Of a DNA stretch of 37,468 nt, positions 1 through 10,591 are shown in pieces. Position 1 is the first letter of the stretch; each line of letters begins with the position of its first letter. The notes below the pieces were generated by a model that saw only the letters and a program-made list of their open reading frames with translations, had not been told where the DNA came from and searched no databases. This DNA comes from Eubacterium multiforme (lineage in GTDB: Bacteria > Bacillota > Clostridia > Clostridiales > Clostridiaceae). Both the position numbers and the translations under genes were made by a program. The stretch lies in contig NZ_JAUSUF010000018.1 of assembly GCF_030813415.1 (NCBI RefSeq), positions 1 through 37,468 on the forward strand. The letters run 5' to 3'.

Positions 1-94
1 CTTACTTTAATAAAAAGAATTGCTGGTTCTAAATGTATTCTATATATTCTGTTCAATTTTCAAAGACCATTTTATCTCGTCGCCCTCAAGCGAC
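1..94 (-). other. 5' leader of an rRNA operon (16S gene outside window)
   Basis: Read on the minus strand, positions 71-46 give GGTCTTTGAAAATTGAACAG, the boxA-like element and spacer typical of pre-16S leaders in Bacillus and Clostridium. It is followed by a CCAGCAA-type stretch heading out of the window. A promoter lies just upstream at 101-129. An rrn operon directly after gyrA matches the rrnO arrangement in B. subtilis. The 16S gene itself cannot be seen, so the assignment rests on the leader motif and synteny. Confidence 0.6.
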
Positions 95-100
95 TATTAA

Positions 101-129
101 ATCTTATCACCTTTTCGAAATCTTGTCAA
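101..129 (-). promoter_or_regulatory. rRNA operon promoter
   Basis: On the minus strand a perfect -35 TTGACA (129-124) and a -10 TAAGAT (106-101, 4/6) are separated by exactly 17 bp. Transcription would start near 94, at a small GTCGC/GCGAC hairpin. A weaker -10-like TATTAT further upstream (about 195-200) could belong to a second promoter, but its -35 is poor. The region 190-430 between this promoter and the gyrA terminator is otherwise very AT-rich, and I see no gene in it. Confidence 0.6.
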
Positions 130-434
130 CAACTTTTTAAACAATTTATTTTGTTTTTAAGTTGTTTTGTTTTCGCATCAGCGACGAGATTTATAATATC
201 ATATAATTATCTTATTAATAAATTTATTTTTTAATTTACACAAAATTATACTTATTTTTCTTTGTTTTTCTTTATTTTCCTTTGTTTTTTTTATATTGAT
301 ACGCCTGGATAAGATTACTTTATAATTTTATAATTTAGCTTATAAAATCTAACTAAAACTTAGTTTTTTTAATTAAATATAGAGCTTATATCTTTAAAAT
401 ATCTAACTTAAAATAAATTTTAATATGTAAAAAC

Positions 435-476
435 AAAAAAAAGTCTCAGAAAAATTATATTTCCTGAGACTTTTTT
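435..476 (-). terminator. gyrA terminator
   Basis: Stem AGTCTCAG/CTGAGACT (442-449 with 464-471) is extended by A/T pairs. On the minus strand it is followed by a run of T residues. It lies 10 bp beyond the gyrA stop codon and ends the dnaA-to-gyrA directional block. Confidence 0.9.
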
Positions 477-485
477 ATTCTTATT

Positions 486-3023
486 TTATTCTTCGTTGCT
501 AGTTGCTCTTTCAATTAATTCATTTATAGAATTATCTGAAGTATCTTTATCATCTTCATTTATTCCTAATTCTGTTTGAACTTCACTATCTAAATTATCA
601 TCTTCATCACCAGTAATTTTTGTAATAGCAACAACTTGTTCTTCATCAAGAGTTCTCATTAACTTAACTCCCATTGTAGCCCTTCCTGTTACTGAAACAT
701 CTTCAATATTAATTCTTATTGCTACACCACTAGTATTTATTAACATAAGCTCATCTTCGCTCTTACATACAGTAGCTCCTACTAACTTACCAGTTTTATC
801 TGATATTTTATATGTCATTAGTCCTTTACCACCTCTATGTTGAACCTTATATTCACTTATAGGTGTTCTTTTACCAAATCCATTTTCACTAACTACTAAT
901 AGATCTTCTTCGTCAACAGCTATATCCATACATACTGCCATATCACCATCATTTAAGCTTATAGCTTTAACTCCTGATGCAGTTCTACCCATAGGTCTAA
1001 CATTTTCTTCATTGAATTTTATTGCTAAACCATCTTGAGTTACCATTACTATATTAGCGTCTCCCCTTGTCATTTTAACCTTTAGAAGTTCATCTCCTTC
1101 TCTAAGATTAATTGCAATAAGACCATTTTTTCTTAAGTTCTTAAATTCTGAAAGATTAGTTTTCTTAACTATACCATTCTTTGTTCCCATAAATAAATAA
1201 CCATTTTCATAGACATCACTTACAGTAAGTACAGTTTCTATTCTTTCATCTGGCTCTATCGCTATAAGGTTTATTACATTAGTTCCCTTAGCAGCTCTTC
1301 CAGCTTCAGGTATTTGATATCCTCTTAATTTATATACTCTACCTCTATTTGTAAAGAATAATACATCTGCGTGAGTTGAAGTTACCATTACATGTTCTAC
1401 GAAATCATCTTCTTTTGTAGACATTGCTTGGATTCCTTTTCCTCCTCTTTTTTGAGCTGAGTAAACATCTGATGATATTCTCTTAACATATCCTGAATGA
1501 GTTAATGTAATTACTATTTCCTCTTCTTGAATTAAATCTTCAACATCAATTTCATTTACATTATTCTCAATACTTGTTCTTCTTTCATCATTGTATTTAG
1601 CTTTTATTTCTAATAATTCTTCTTTTATTACTAGAAGAAGTTTTTCTTCACTTGCTAAAATTGATTTTAAGTATTCTATTTGTTTCATAAGTTCTGAATA
1701 CTCTTCTTCAATTTTATCTCTTTCTAATCCAGTAAGTCTTCTAAGTCTCATTTCCAGAATTGCTTGTGATTGCTTCTCTGATAAATTAAATCTTTCTATA
1801 AGAGTATTCTTAGCTATCTCACTTGTTTTAGATCCTCTAATAATACTTATAACTTCATCAATATTATCTAAAGCAATTATTAGACCTTCTAAAATATGAG
1901 CTCTAGCTTCTGCTTTATTTAGTTCAAATATTGTTCTTCTAGTTATAACTTCCTTTTGGAATTTAATATAATTTTCTAATATTTGTTTTAAATTTAGAAC
2001 TTGTGGTTCATTATCAACTAATGCAAGCATTGTAACACCAAATGTATCTTGCATTTTAGTATGTTTGTAAAGAAGGTTTAAAACTACATTAGGATTTGCA
2101 TCTCTCTTAAGTTCAATAACTATTCTCATACCTTCTCTATCAGATTCATCTCTTAAATCTGATATTCCACTAATTCTTTTATCTTTTACTAAATCAGCTA
2201 TATTTTCTATAAGTCTTGCTTTATTTACTTGGTATGGTAATTCAGTAACTATTATTTTATGTCTATTATTTTCTTCTTCTATTTCTGCTACTGCTCTAAC
2301 AATTACTCTACCTCTACCTGTTTCGTAAGCTGATCTTATACCTGATTTACCCATTATAGTTGCACCTGTTGGGAAATCTGGTCCTTTTATAGCTGTCATT
2401 AAATCAATTATTTGTAGTTCTGGATTATCTATAAGCATTATTGTTCCATCTATAACTTCTCCTAAGTTATGTGGTGGTATATTAGTTGCCATACCAACTG
2501 CTATACCTGATGAACCATTTACTAATAGGTTTGGAAATCTTGATGGTAAAACTGAAGGTTCCTTTTCTTCACCATCAAAGTTTGGAATAAAATCTACTGT
2601 ATCTTTACCAATATCTCTTAACATTTGGCTAGCTATTTTATTCATTTTTGCTTCTGTATATCTCATTGCAGCTGCACTATCACCGTCAACTGATCCAAAG
2701 TTACCATGACCATCTACAAGCATATATCTCATTGAGAAATCTTGAGCCATTCTAACTAATGCGTCATATACTGATGTATCACCATGTGGGTGATACTTAC
2801 CTAAAACTTCCCCAACTATTCTTGCACATTTTCTGTATCCTTTTTCTGGTGCTAATCCTAATTCATGCATTGAAAAAAGTATTCTTCTATGAACAGGCTT
2901 TAGACCATCTCTAACATCTGGAAGAGCACGACCTACTATAACACTCATGGCATAGTCTATATAACACTTTTTCATTTCGTTTTTTATATCTACGGGTATT
3001 ACTTTTCCCTCATTAAAACTCAT
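486..3023 (-). CDS. gyrA: DNA gyrase subunit A
   Basis: GyrA forms the A2B2 gyrase with GyrB and introduces negative supercoils. It carries the DNA cleavage and rejoining activity. With the ATG at 3023 the protein is 845 aa. The catalytic tyrosine is Tyr122 in the RYTEAKM motif. The quinolone-determining segment [14 protein letters not shown] has Thr83 and Asp87, the susceptible-type residues in E. coli numbering. The GyrA box QKRGGKG needed for DNA wrapping is at about 524-530, and the tail is strongly acidic. A longer reading frame starts at a GTG (3032), but that GTG is part of the Shine-Dalgarno sequence GAGGTGA, so the ATG five bases after it is chosen. The gene lies 22 bp downstream of gyrB, in one operon. 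Confidence 0.97.
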   Translation of the reverse strand: MSFNEGKVIPVDIKNEMKKCYIDYAMSVIVGRALPDVRDGLKPVHRRILFSMHELGLAPEKGYRKCARIVGEVLGKYHPHGDTSVYDALVRMAQDFSMRYMLVDGHGNFGSVDGDSAAAMRYTEAKMNKIASQMLRDIGKDTVDFIPNFDGEEKEPSVLPSRFPNLLVNGSSGIAVGMATNIPPHNLGEVIDGTIMLIDNPELQIIDLMTAIKGPDFPTGATIMGKSGIRSAYETGRGRVIVRAVAEIEEENNRHKIIVTELPYQVNKARLIENIADLVKDKRISGISDLRDESDREGMRIVIELKRDANPNVVLNLLYKHTKMQDTFGVTMLALVDNEPQVLNLKQILENYIKFQKEVITRRTIFELNKAEARAHILEGLIIALDNIDEVISIIRGSKTSEIAKNTLIERFNLSEKQSQAILEMRLRRLTGLERDKIEEEYSELMKQIEYLKSILASEEKLLLVIKEELLEIKAKYNDERRTSIENNVNEIDVEDLIQEEEIVITLTHSGYVKRISSDVYSAQKRGGKGIQAMSTKEDDFVEHVMVTSTHADVLFFTNRGRVYKLRGYQIPEAGRAAKGTNVINLIAIEPDERIETVLTVSDVYENGYLFMGTKNGIVKKTNLSEFKNLRKNGLIAINLREGDELLKVKMTRGDANIVMVTQDGLAIKFNEENVRPMGRTASGVKAISLNDGDMAVCMDIAVDEEDLLVVSENGFGKRTPISEYKVQHRGGKGLMTYKISDKTGKLVGATVCKSEDELMLINTSGVAIRINIEDVSVTGRATMGVKLMRTLDEEQVVAITKITGDEDDNLDSEVQTELGINEDDKDTSDNSINELIERATSNEE

Positions 3024-3045
3024 GTACTTCACCTCGTATTTAGTA

Positions 3046-4965
<1,920 letters not shown>

Positions 4966-5007
4966 CTAAACTTTATTTTGAATTGTCTTAATGAAGGTAC
5001 ATTGGAC

Positions 5008-5268
5008 TTACGGATTGTATTCCAAATCTGTTCTTTTAGTTAAAGTTGATGAAGAAATTGGTGATAAGTATATCTTACTTTTCTTATCCACTTCTGCTAT
5101 AACAAATGATTTTGGTTTATCCTTTGTTATTCTTTCCACAAATCCATCTTCTTCTGCCATTCTTAAAAATTGAATCGTATCAGAACTATACATTGTTGCT
5201 TGTAAATCAAAAATTCCAATAACGTCTTTTATAGGAACTACAACATTCTCTCCTAAGTGCAAAAACAT
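5008..5268 (-). CDS. remB: Extracellular matrix regulator RemB (YaaB, DUF370 family)
   Basis: Small 86-aa protein of the RemA/RemB (DUF370) family, recognised by the N-terminal MFLHLGENVVVPIKDVIGIF pattern and by its position between recF and gyrB, exactly as yaaB/remB in B. subtilis. RemA-family proteins there are DNA-binding regulators of biofilm matrix genes. The role in this organism is inferred only. AAGGAGG lies 8 bases before the ATG. It follows recF by 15 bp and is almost certainly co-transcribed with it. Confidence 0.85.
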   Translation of the reverse strand: MFLHLGENVVVPIKDVIGIFDLQATMYSSDTIQFLRMAEEDGFVERITKDKPKSFVIAEVDKKSKIYLSPISSSTLTKRTDLEYNP

Positions 5269-5283
5269 TTAGAATTCCTCCTT

Positions 5284-6369
5284 CTATTTTGAGACTATTC
5301 CTTCTTTCACCTTAAATAACTTTGAGTCATTATTTAAATAATCATTCAAATCCTCTATTCCAGTACATGTAATTATAGTTTGTATTTCACCAATAGAACT
5401 TAAAACATATCTTTTTCTATTAGAATCTAGCTCTGATAGCACATCATCTAATAGTAATACTGGATATTCCCCTGTTATTTCTTTTATAATCCTCAAAGAT
5501 GCAAATTTCATTGTAAGTACCGCTGTTCTTTGTTGACCTTGAGATCCGAAACTCTTCGTATCAACATTATTTATATAAACTGAGAAATCGTCTCTATGAG
5601 GCCCATGACTAGTTATTCCTCTTTCCAAGTCACGCTTTCTATTCTTTCTCAATGTTTCATAGAAATTTTCTTGAATATTATCACTATTTTTTATAGTAGA
5701 ATTATATCTAAATTCTATATTTTCTTTTCCTGAAGTAATTTCTTTATGTATATCTTCAGAGTATTTATTTAAAGAACTTAAATAAGATAACCTGCTATCT
5801 ATTATATATGATCCAAAGGCAGCTAACTGCATGTCATATATATCTAGAATATCTAAGTCAAGATTTCTATTTTTTAGAACAATATTTCTTTCGTTCATAA
5901 CTTTATTATATTGAACTAAGTTATAGTAATATTTAGAATCTAACTGACATAATTCCATATCAATAAATTTTCGTCTTATTCCTGGAGAATCTTTAATTAT
6001 TTTTAAATCTTCTGGTGAAAACATAACAACATTAAAATTACCAAATAATTCTCCTATTTTATTTATTTTTATAGAATTAACCTTAATAATTTTTTTACCA
6101 TCTTTTAGAATGTTAATATCAATCTTTTTATCTAATCGATTTTTCCCAACACTTATGCTTATAAATGACACATCTTTAGACCAATTAATAAGATCTTTAT
6201 CTCTTGATGTTCTATGAGATTTTGCAAAACTGCAATAATATATAGCCTCAAGTATATTTGTTTTTCCTTGAGCATTGTTTCCCATAAAAACATTAACATG
6301 TCTTCCTAAGTCTATTTCTAAATTTTCATAATTTCTATAATTTATTAATTTAAGCTTTTTTACATACAT
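5284..6369 (-). CDS. recF: DNA replication and repair protein RecF
   Basis: SMC/ABC-type ATPase that helps load RecA at single-strand gaps together with RecO and RecR. The protein is 361 aa, the normal family length. Walker A is GNNAQGKT (30-37). The ABC signature region is SFGSQGQQRTAVL (about residues 283-295). Walker B with the D-loop is PVLLLDDVLSELD (about 314-326). The ribosome site is weak (GGGTGT before ATG). An extended -10 promoter lies just upstream, so the gene may be transcribed both from dnaN and independently. Confidence 0.95.
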   Translation of the reverse strand: MYVKKLKLINYRNYENLEIDLGRHVNVFMGNNAQGKTNILEAIYYCSFAKSHRTSRDKDLINWSKDVSFISISVGKNRLDKKIDINILKDGKKIIKVNSIKINKIGELFGNFNVVMFSPEDLKIIKDSPGIRRKFIDMELCQLDSKYYYNLVQYNKVMNERNIVLKNRNLDLDILDIYDMQLAAFGSYIIDSRLSYLSSLNKYSEDIHKEITSGKENIEFRYNSTIKNSDNIQENFYETLRKNRKRDLERGITSHGPHRDDFSVYINNVDTKSFGSQGQQRTAVLTMKFASLRIIKEITGEYPVLLLDDVLSELDSNRKRYVLSSIGEIQTIITCTGIEDLNDYLNNDSKLFKVKEGIVSK

Positions 6370-6386
6370 CTATAAACACCCATTTA

Positions 6387-6395
6387 ATTATATCA
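6387..6395 (-). promoter_or_regulatory. Extended -10 promoter before recF
   Basis: On the minus strand the 83-bp rlbA-recF gap contains TGATATAAT, a TGn extended -10 with a perfect TATAAT hexamer, about 18-20 bp before the recF start codon. No good -35 is present, as is usual for extended -10 promoters. Confidence 0.5.
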
Positions 6396-6452
6396 TAATA
6401 AAAGAATAAAAGGTTATTTTTATGATATTCTGGCTTGCAATAGATTATAAAT

Positions 6453-6704
6453 TTATATTATCTTATATTTTTCTTCTTCGAATTCAATAATATCTCCAGA
6501 TCTTAATTTTTTACCTCTTTGAGTGCAAACTTCTCCATTTACTTTTACCATTTCTTCTGATATGTAAATTTTTGCCTCAGAACCTAATGAAGCAACACCT
6601 GCCCATTTTAAAAATGAATCTAATTTTATAAATTCTGTATTAATATTAATTTCTTTCATGTTAAATATAGGATATTCATGTATAAATTTTGTATATTTAT
6701 ACAT
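6453..6704 (-). CDS. rlbA: S4-domain RNA-binding protein RlbA (YaaA)
   Basis: Small S4-domain protein between dnaN and recF, the position of yaaA/rlbA in B. subtilis, where it is linked to ribosome and RNA binding. The S4 core runs from KLDSFLKWAG through SEAKIYI to KVNGEVCTQRGKKLRSGD. With the ATG at 6704 the protein is 83 aa, about 15 residues longer at the N-terminus than the usual form. That ATG is supported by AAAGGAGG eight bases upstream. An internal ATG (Met16) would give the usual length but has no ribosome site. The start codon lies inside a 14-bp perfect inverted repeat (6674-6708). Confidence 0.88.
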   Translation of the reverse strand: MYKYTKFIHEYPIFNMKEININTEFIKLDSFLKWAGVASLGSEAKIYISEEMVKVNGEVCTQRGKKLRSGDIIEFEEEKYKII

Positions 6705-6708
6705 GAAT
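6674..6708 (-). promoter_or_regulatory. Hairpin covering the rlbA start codon
   Basis: Perfect 14-bp inverted repeat: arm 6674-6687 pairs with 6695-6708, with a 7-nt loop. In the mRNA the first arm begins just after the Shine-Dalgarno sequence and contains the AUG. It may slow or condition translation initiation, or mark RNA processing between dnaN and rlbA. Confidence 0.55.
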
Positions 6709-6722
6709 CCTTCCTCCTTTTT

Positions 6723-7823
6723 CTATCTTATTAACCTAACAGGTAATACTAAGTATTTATAATTATCCATATCTTTTGCTTTAATTATGCAAGGACTTAC
6801 ACTTGATGTCATTTCCATAACTACCTCATCTTCCTCAAAATTCTTTAAAACATCAATAAGATATCTTGAGTTAAATGCAATTTGTATTTTATCTCCTTGC
6901 AGATTTATCAAAACTTCTTCTCTAACTTTTCCCAATTGAGAATTAGAAGTTATGACTAAAGCCTCATCTTGTACTTCTAATTTTATTAAATTGTTATTTC
7001 CATCTTTGGCCATTAAAGATGCTCTTTCAATACCATTTTGAAGTTCTTGCTTATTTACAGTAACTAATAATTTATGTTCTTGAGGTAGTAATGATTTGTA
7101 ATTTACAAATTTACCTTCTAAAAGTCTTGATATTATTCTTGTTTTATTAAGGTTAAATAAAACATGGTTTTTAGTAAATGTAATTTGAACTAAGTCATTA
7201 ACATCTTCTAATATTTTTGATACCTCATTTAAAGTCTTGCCAGGAATAACAATTTCTATATCAAAGTCACTATCTAAATATTCACTTTTTATTGCTAATC
7301 TATATCCATCTAAAGCAACAAGGTTTAAATTTCTATTTTTAACTTCAAATAAAATTCCTTGAAGTATTGGTCTAGTTTCATCTTGAGCTATAGCAAAAGA
7401 TGTACATTTTATCATATTTTTTAATATGTTTTGAGGAACTTCAACTTTCATATTTTCATTTAAGCTAGGAAGTTCAGGGAACTCATCAGCATTCATATAA
7501 ACTACGTTAAACACTGATTTTTCACATGTTATTTGAATTGTATCATTCTCCATAGTTTCTATTTTTACGTCAGAATTAGGCAATTTACGTATTATTTCAC
7601 CAAATATTTTAGCATCAATTACTATTTTACCTTCTTCCATTACATCAGCTTCAACTCTAGTTTCAATACTAACATCCATATCAGATCCTATTAGAGTTAA
7701 TCCATCTTTAGTAGCATCAATATATATTCCTTCTAATACTGACATTGTTGATTTACCAGTAATAGCCTTTTGAACTATTGAAATACCTTCTTGTAGTTTG
7801 TGTTTTTCACATATAAATATCAT
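6723..7823 (-). CDS. dnaN: DNA polymerase III beta subunit (sliding clamp)
   Basis: Ring-shaped processivity clamp for DNA polymerase III and hub for many replication and repair proteins. The 366-aa length matches the family. It begins MIFICEKHKLQEGISIVQKA and ends with the conserved clamp terminus YLVLPVRLIR, where the C-terminal residues line the partner-binding pocket. The start ATG follows AAGGAGG by 7 bases. It lies downstream of dnaA across 285 bp of origin DNA and 18 bp upstream of rlbA. Confidence 0.97.
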   Translation of the reverse strand: MIFICEKHKLQEGISIVQKAITGKSTMSVLEGIYIDATKDGLTLIGSDMDVSIETRVEADVMEEGKIVIDAKIFGEIIRKLPNSDVKIETMENDTIQITCEKSVFNVVYMNADEFPELPSLNENMKVEVPQNILKNMIKCTSFAIAQDETRPILQGILFEVKNRNLNLVALDGYRLAIKSEYLDSDFDIEIVIPGKTLNEVSKILEDVNDLVQITFTKNHVLFNLNKTRIISRLLEGKFVNYKSLLPQEHKLLVTVNKQELQNGIERASLMAKDGNNNLIKLEVQDEALVITSNSQLGKVREEVLINLQGDKIQIAFNSRYLIDVLKNFEEDEVVMEMTSSVSPCIIKAKDMDNYKYLVLPVRLIR

Positions 7824-8108
7824 TTATGATCCTCCTTACTTATTCACAGATAAGATTGGTTTAGTTTAGTTAGATAAATATAAAATTTATAGTAATAATA
7901 GTAGTAGGAAGTGTGGATTTGTTGATAACTGGTCTAAACCCAGTAAAATCAACAACATTTTATAAAAAAATATTGTGGATAAGTTGGTAACTATAAGTGT
8001 ACCTTATCCACAGTTATTCACAAGCAATTTAATTTTTTACTTTATCCACATGTTATTACATAACTATTATCTACATTTGTTGATAACTTTAAAATAAGAG
8101 AAAAAAAA
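7824..8108. other. oriC: oriC, dnaA-dnaN part: DnaA-box cluster
   Basis: This gap carries DnaA boxes in both orientations. Perfect TTATCCACA occurs at 8004-8012 and 8042-8050 (plus) and 7974-7982 (minus). Close variants are TTATTCACA at 7840-7848 and 8014-8022, TTATCTACA at 8067-8075, TGTGGATTT at 7912-7920 and TGTTGATAA at 7920-7928 and 8078-8086. The stretch 7863-7890 is almost pure A/T and is the likely first-melted DNA. The divergence of transcription on either side of dnaA and the second cluster upstream of dnaA fit a bipartite Bacillus-like origin. Confidence 0.9.
7890..7928 (+). other. Origin unwinding module: DnaA-trios plus two DnaA boxes
   Basis: Six consecutive trinucleotides TAG TAA TAA TAG TAG TAG (7890-7907) read 3'-GAT/AAT-5' away from the boxes. 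They are followed by GAAG and the overlapping boxes TGTGGATTT (7912-7920) and TGTTGATAA (7920-7928). This matches the basal unwinding system described for B. subtilis: DnaA boxes, a short GC-containing spacer, then DnaA-trios on the strand where DnaA forms a filament. Unwinding would proceed toward dnaN into the A/T tract 7863-7889. Confidence 0.8.
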
Positions 8109-9470
8109 TTATCCTTGAGTTAATTTTTTAGTTAAATCCTCAATTGTATGTTGTAAACTTTCATCTCTATTTAAGTTATCTGAAATTTTTTCGTAGGCGT
8201 GTATTACAGTGGTATGATCTCTTCCTCCAAATTCTTCACCAATCTTTGGTAGAGACATATCAGTTAATTTTCTGCTTAGGTACATGGCCATTTGTCTTGG
8301 ATAAGATACATTACGTGTTCTTCTTTGAGATTTTAAATCTTCAACTCTTAGGTTAAAATAACTTGCAACTACATCTTGTATAATTTCTATTGTTATGTGT
8401 TTACTTTGTTTTTTAGAAATTATATCCTTTAGTGCTTCAGATGCTAAATCTACAGTTATTTCCCTATTTGTTAATGAAGAATATGCAACTATCCTTATTA
8501 AGGCACCTTCTAATTCTCTAATATTTGATTTGATTTTAGTAGCTATATACACCATTACTTCATTTGCTACATTTAATTTTTCTACATCTGCTTTTTTCTT
8601 TAAAATAGCCATCCTAGTTTCAAAATCTGGTACTTGAATGTCTGCAATTAACCCCCATTCGAATCTAGAACGTAATCTATCCTCTAATGTAGGAATTTCT
8701 TTTGGTGGTCTATCAGATGATAAAATTATTTGCTTATTAGCATCATGTAGAGCATTGAAGGTATGGAAAAATTCTTCTTGAGTTCTTTCTTTTCCTGCAA
8801 TGAATTGAATATCATCAATAAGAAGAATATCTACATTTCTATATTTATTTCTAAATTCTTCATTTTTATCATCTTTAATTGCATTTATAAGTTCATTAGT
8901 AAACTTTTCTGATGATACGTAAACTACTTTTGCACTTGAATTATTTTGAAGAACATAATGTCCAATAGCGTGCATTAAGTGAGTTTTTCCAAGTCCAACT
9001 CCCCCATATATAAATAGAGGATTATAGGCTTTAGCTGGTGATTCTGCAACAGCTAAAGAGGCTGCATGAGCAAATCTATTACTATTACCTATTACAAAAG
9101 AATCAAATGTATATTTAGGATTTAGATTTGTAGTCATTTCATCATTTACTACAATCTTTTTGTTTTCCTTTAATTTTTTAGCTTGTTTTTCTGATTTTTC
9201 TTCTTCTGCATTTTGAATTTCAGAAGCTATTAAAAACTCAATGTTATATAGCTTTGAACATGTAGCTTTTATGGAATTTGCTACTAAATCTTTATATCTT
9301 TTTTCAAGTATTTCTTGAGTGAAGGCGTTAGGAACACTGATTTTTATAGTATCTGAAGACATAGAAATAGGTTCGCAGCTTTTTATCCATGTATTAAAGC
9401 TAACCTCGCTTAATTCTCCTTTTATAATATTCAGTGTTTTTTCCCATAATTCTTTCAGCTCTGCATCCAT
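8109..9470 (-). CDS. dnaA: Chromosomal replication initiator DnaA
   Basis: AAA+ initiator that binds DnaA boxes and melts the origin. Using the ATG at 9470 it has 453 aa. Domain I spans about 1-85 and a lysine/glutamate-rich linker about 86-118. The AAA+ domain has Walker A GGVGLGKT (156-163), Walker [10 protein letters not shown] (216-224) and SSDRPP (251-256). Domain IV carries the signature [11 protein letters not shown] (415-425). A longer frame starts at TTG (9488), but that codon overlaps the sequence TGGAGGATTAAAA that serves as the ribosome site for the ATG, so the shorter start is preferred. DnaA boxes upstream and downstream suggest autoregulation. Confidence 0.97.
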   Translation of the reverse strand: MDAELKELWEKTLNIIKGELSEVSFNTWIKSCEPISMSSDTIKISVPNAFTQEILEKRYKDLVANSIKATCSKLYNIEFLIASEIQNAEEEKSEKQAKKLKENKKIVVNDEMTTNLNPKYTFDSFVIGNSNRFAHAASLAVAESPAKAYNPLFIYGGVGLGKTHLMHAIGHYVLQNNSSAKVVYVSSEKFTNELINAIKDDKNEEFRNKYRNVDILLIDDIQFIAGKERTQEEFFHTFNALHDANKQIILSSDRPPKEIPTLEDRLRSRFEWGLIADIQVPDFETRMAILKKKADVEKLNVANEVMVYIATKIKSNIRELEGALIRIVAYSSLTNREITVDLASEALKDIISKKQSKHITIEIIQDVVASYFNLRVEDLKSQRRTRNVSYPRQMAMYLSRKLTDMSLPKIGEEFGGRDHTTVIHAYEKISDNLNRDESLQHTIEDLTKKLTQG

Positions 9471-9913
9471 TTTTAATCCTCCAGTCAAAAATTTTTTTTT
9501 AATTTTTTAATATAAATTGAATTAATAACATGATAATAACAAGGTATCAACAAGTTATTAACAAATATAAGATTTAAAAAAAATATGTATATAAATTTAT
9601 TCACATGTTGATAATTATGTGGAATTAAAATCTATTTTAAAGTTATCCACAAATATCAATAAATAAACTTTAAACAGTAAAAAAGTAGCTAATAATGCCT
9701 ATTATAGCAAAAAAAATTAGCAACTATTAAAGTTGTCAAGAAAAAAAGAACAAGTTATCAACAGATATATCCACAGCTGTGGATAAGTTTTATAAAATAA
9801 TAAGTTATTAACAATATATTATTTATGATACCATAAGTAAATAAGGGGATTCAATAAGTTATCCACAATTTTTATAATATAATAGATATATTTATCAACA
9901 AATAGCGATATTC
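9471..9913. other. oriC: oriC, upstream part: DnaA-box cluster before dnaA
   Basis: DnaA boxes: perfect TTATCCACA at 9643-9651 and 9859-9867 (plus) and 9778-9786 (minus). Variants: TTATTCACA 9597-9605, TTATCAACA 9755-9763 and 9892-9900 (plus) and 9606-9614 (minus), ATATCCACA 9767-9775, TTATTAACA 9555-9563 and 9805-9813. Two pairs face each other. At 9597-9614 the boxes abut with no gap. At 9768-9785 they form a perfect 18-bp palindrome centred on AGCT. Apart from the dnaA and rpmH promoters I see no gene here. This is the equivalent of the incA/incB part of the Bacillus origin. Confidence 0.85.
9522..9550 (-). promoter_or_regulatory. Candidate dnaA promoter
   Basis: On the minus strand TTGATA (9550-9545) and TATTAA (9527-9522) are spaced by 17 bp, about 50 bp before the dnaA start. 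The -35 overlaps a DnaA-box-like TATCAACA, which would allow repression by DnaA. Both hexamers are only partial matches. Confidence 0.35.
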
Positions 9914-9942
9914 TTGACATAAGAAGGGTATATATATATAAT
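9914..9942 (+). promoter_or_regulatory. rpmH promoter, perfect consensus
   Basis: TTGACA (9914-9919), a 17-bp spacer and TATAAT (9937-9942): a full sigma-A consensus. It drives rpmH and, by read-through of a modest terminator, rnpA-yidD-yidC-jag. It lies just 14 bp after the last DnaA-box-like site (9892-9900). Confidence 0.92.
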
Positions 9943-10022
9943 GATAAGGTAAATCTAAAATATAAAGAGAAGTATAGTTATTTCGCTATATAAATTTTTT
10001 AATTGAAGGGGGTGTAGTGCAA

Positions 10023-10157
10023 ATGTTCATGACATACCAACCTAAAAAAAGACAAAGAAAAAAAGAACATGGCTTCAGAAAGAGAATGAAGACTTCATCA
10101 GGAAGAAACATTCTTAGAAAGAGAAGACAAAAAGGTAGAAAAAAATTAACAGCATAA
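10023..10157 (+). CDS. rpmH: 50S ribosomal protein L34
   Basis: 44-aa, very basic ribosomal protein of the large subunit. It starts [20 protein letters not shown] and ends GRKKLTA, the standard L34 pattern with the conserved HGFRKRM and GRNILRKRR segments. AAGGGGGTG provides the ribosome site 10 bases before the ATG. It is the first gene of the rightward rpmH-rnpA-yidD-yidC-jag cluster, as in most Firmicutes, and has a perfect promoter. Confidence 0.96.
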   Translation: MFMTYQPKKRQRKKEHGFRKRMKTSSGRNILRKRRQKGRKKLTA

Positions 10158-10183
10158 GGGCCGCACTTTAGTGGCCTTTTTTC
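10158..10183 (+). terminator. Terminator/attenuator between rpmH and rnpA
   Basis: GGCC...GGCC stem with an AC/GT extension and a small bulge, followed by TTTTTT, immediately after the rpmH stop codon. It probably lowers the level of rnpA relative to the abundant L34 message rather than ending transcription completely, since no new strong promoter is seen before rnpA. Confidence 0.7.
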
Positions 10184-10216
10184 TACAATGTAGGAAAAAA
10201 GGAGTATTAAATACCC

Positions 10217-10591
10217 ATGATATACAGATTAAAAAAGAATAGTGAATTTAGAACAGTATATAGAAGAGGAAAATCATTAGCAAATAATCTTTTGGTATTA
10301 TATACTTATAATAATAGAAGTAATAAGAATTCAGATAATGAATTTTATAATAAGGTAGGAGTTTCTGTTAGTAAGAAAGTCGGAAATAGCGTAGTAAGAA
10401 GTAGAAGCAAAAGGTTAATCATGGAGAGCTATAGATTAAATGAAGCTTCTATAAAAAAAGGTTTTGATTTCATATTTATTGCTAGAACAAATATGAAAGG
10501 AAAAAATTTTAATGATGTTGAAAAGGCTATGAAGAATTTATTTAAGAAAGCAGGCCTATATAATGAAGAAGGTATTAATAAATCTAATTAG
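10217..10591 (+). CDS. rnpA: Ribonuclease P protein component
   Basis: Basic protein subunit that helps the RNase P RNA bind precursor tRNA and mature its 5' end. 124 aa, normal size. It begins [20 protein letters not shown], and the central cleft residues lie in [19 protein letters not shown]. The usual RNR motif (RNRxKR) reads RSRSKR here, so the asparagine is replaced by serine. AAGGAG lies 12 bases before the ATG, which is long. Its 3' end overlaps yidD by 29 bp in another frame. Confidence 0.94.
   Translation: MIYRLKKNSEFRTVYRRGKSLANNLLVLYTYNNRSNKNSDNEFYNKVGVSVSKKVGNSVVRSRSKRLIMESYRLNEASIKKGFDFIFIARTNMKGKNFNDVEKAMKNLFKKAGLYNEEGINKSN

Noticed and set aside
3024..3032. GTG start for gyrA three codons upstream, with similar extended starts for dnaA (9488), rpsF (23987), the MazG-like gene (25144) and purA (32601)
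   Set aside because: In the first four cases the upstream start codon is part of, or immediately precedes and overlaps, the Shine-Dalgarno region of the downstream ATG. In purA the upstream ATG has no ribosome site.
9733..9740. TTGTCAAG resembling a Spo0A box inside the origin
   Set aside because: It lacks the full consensus and is a single copy, so it is not distinguishable from chance in this AT-rich sequence, although Spo0A does bind the Bacillus origin.
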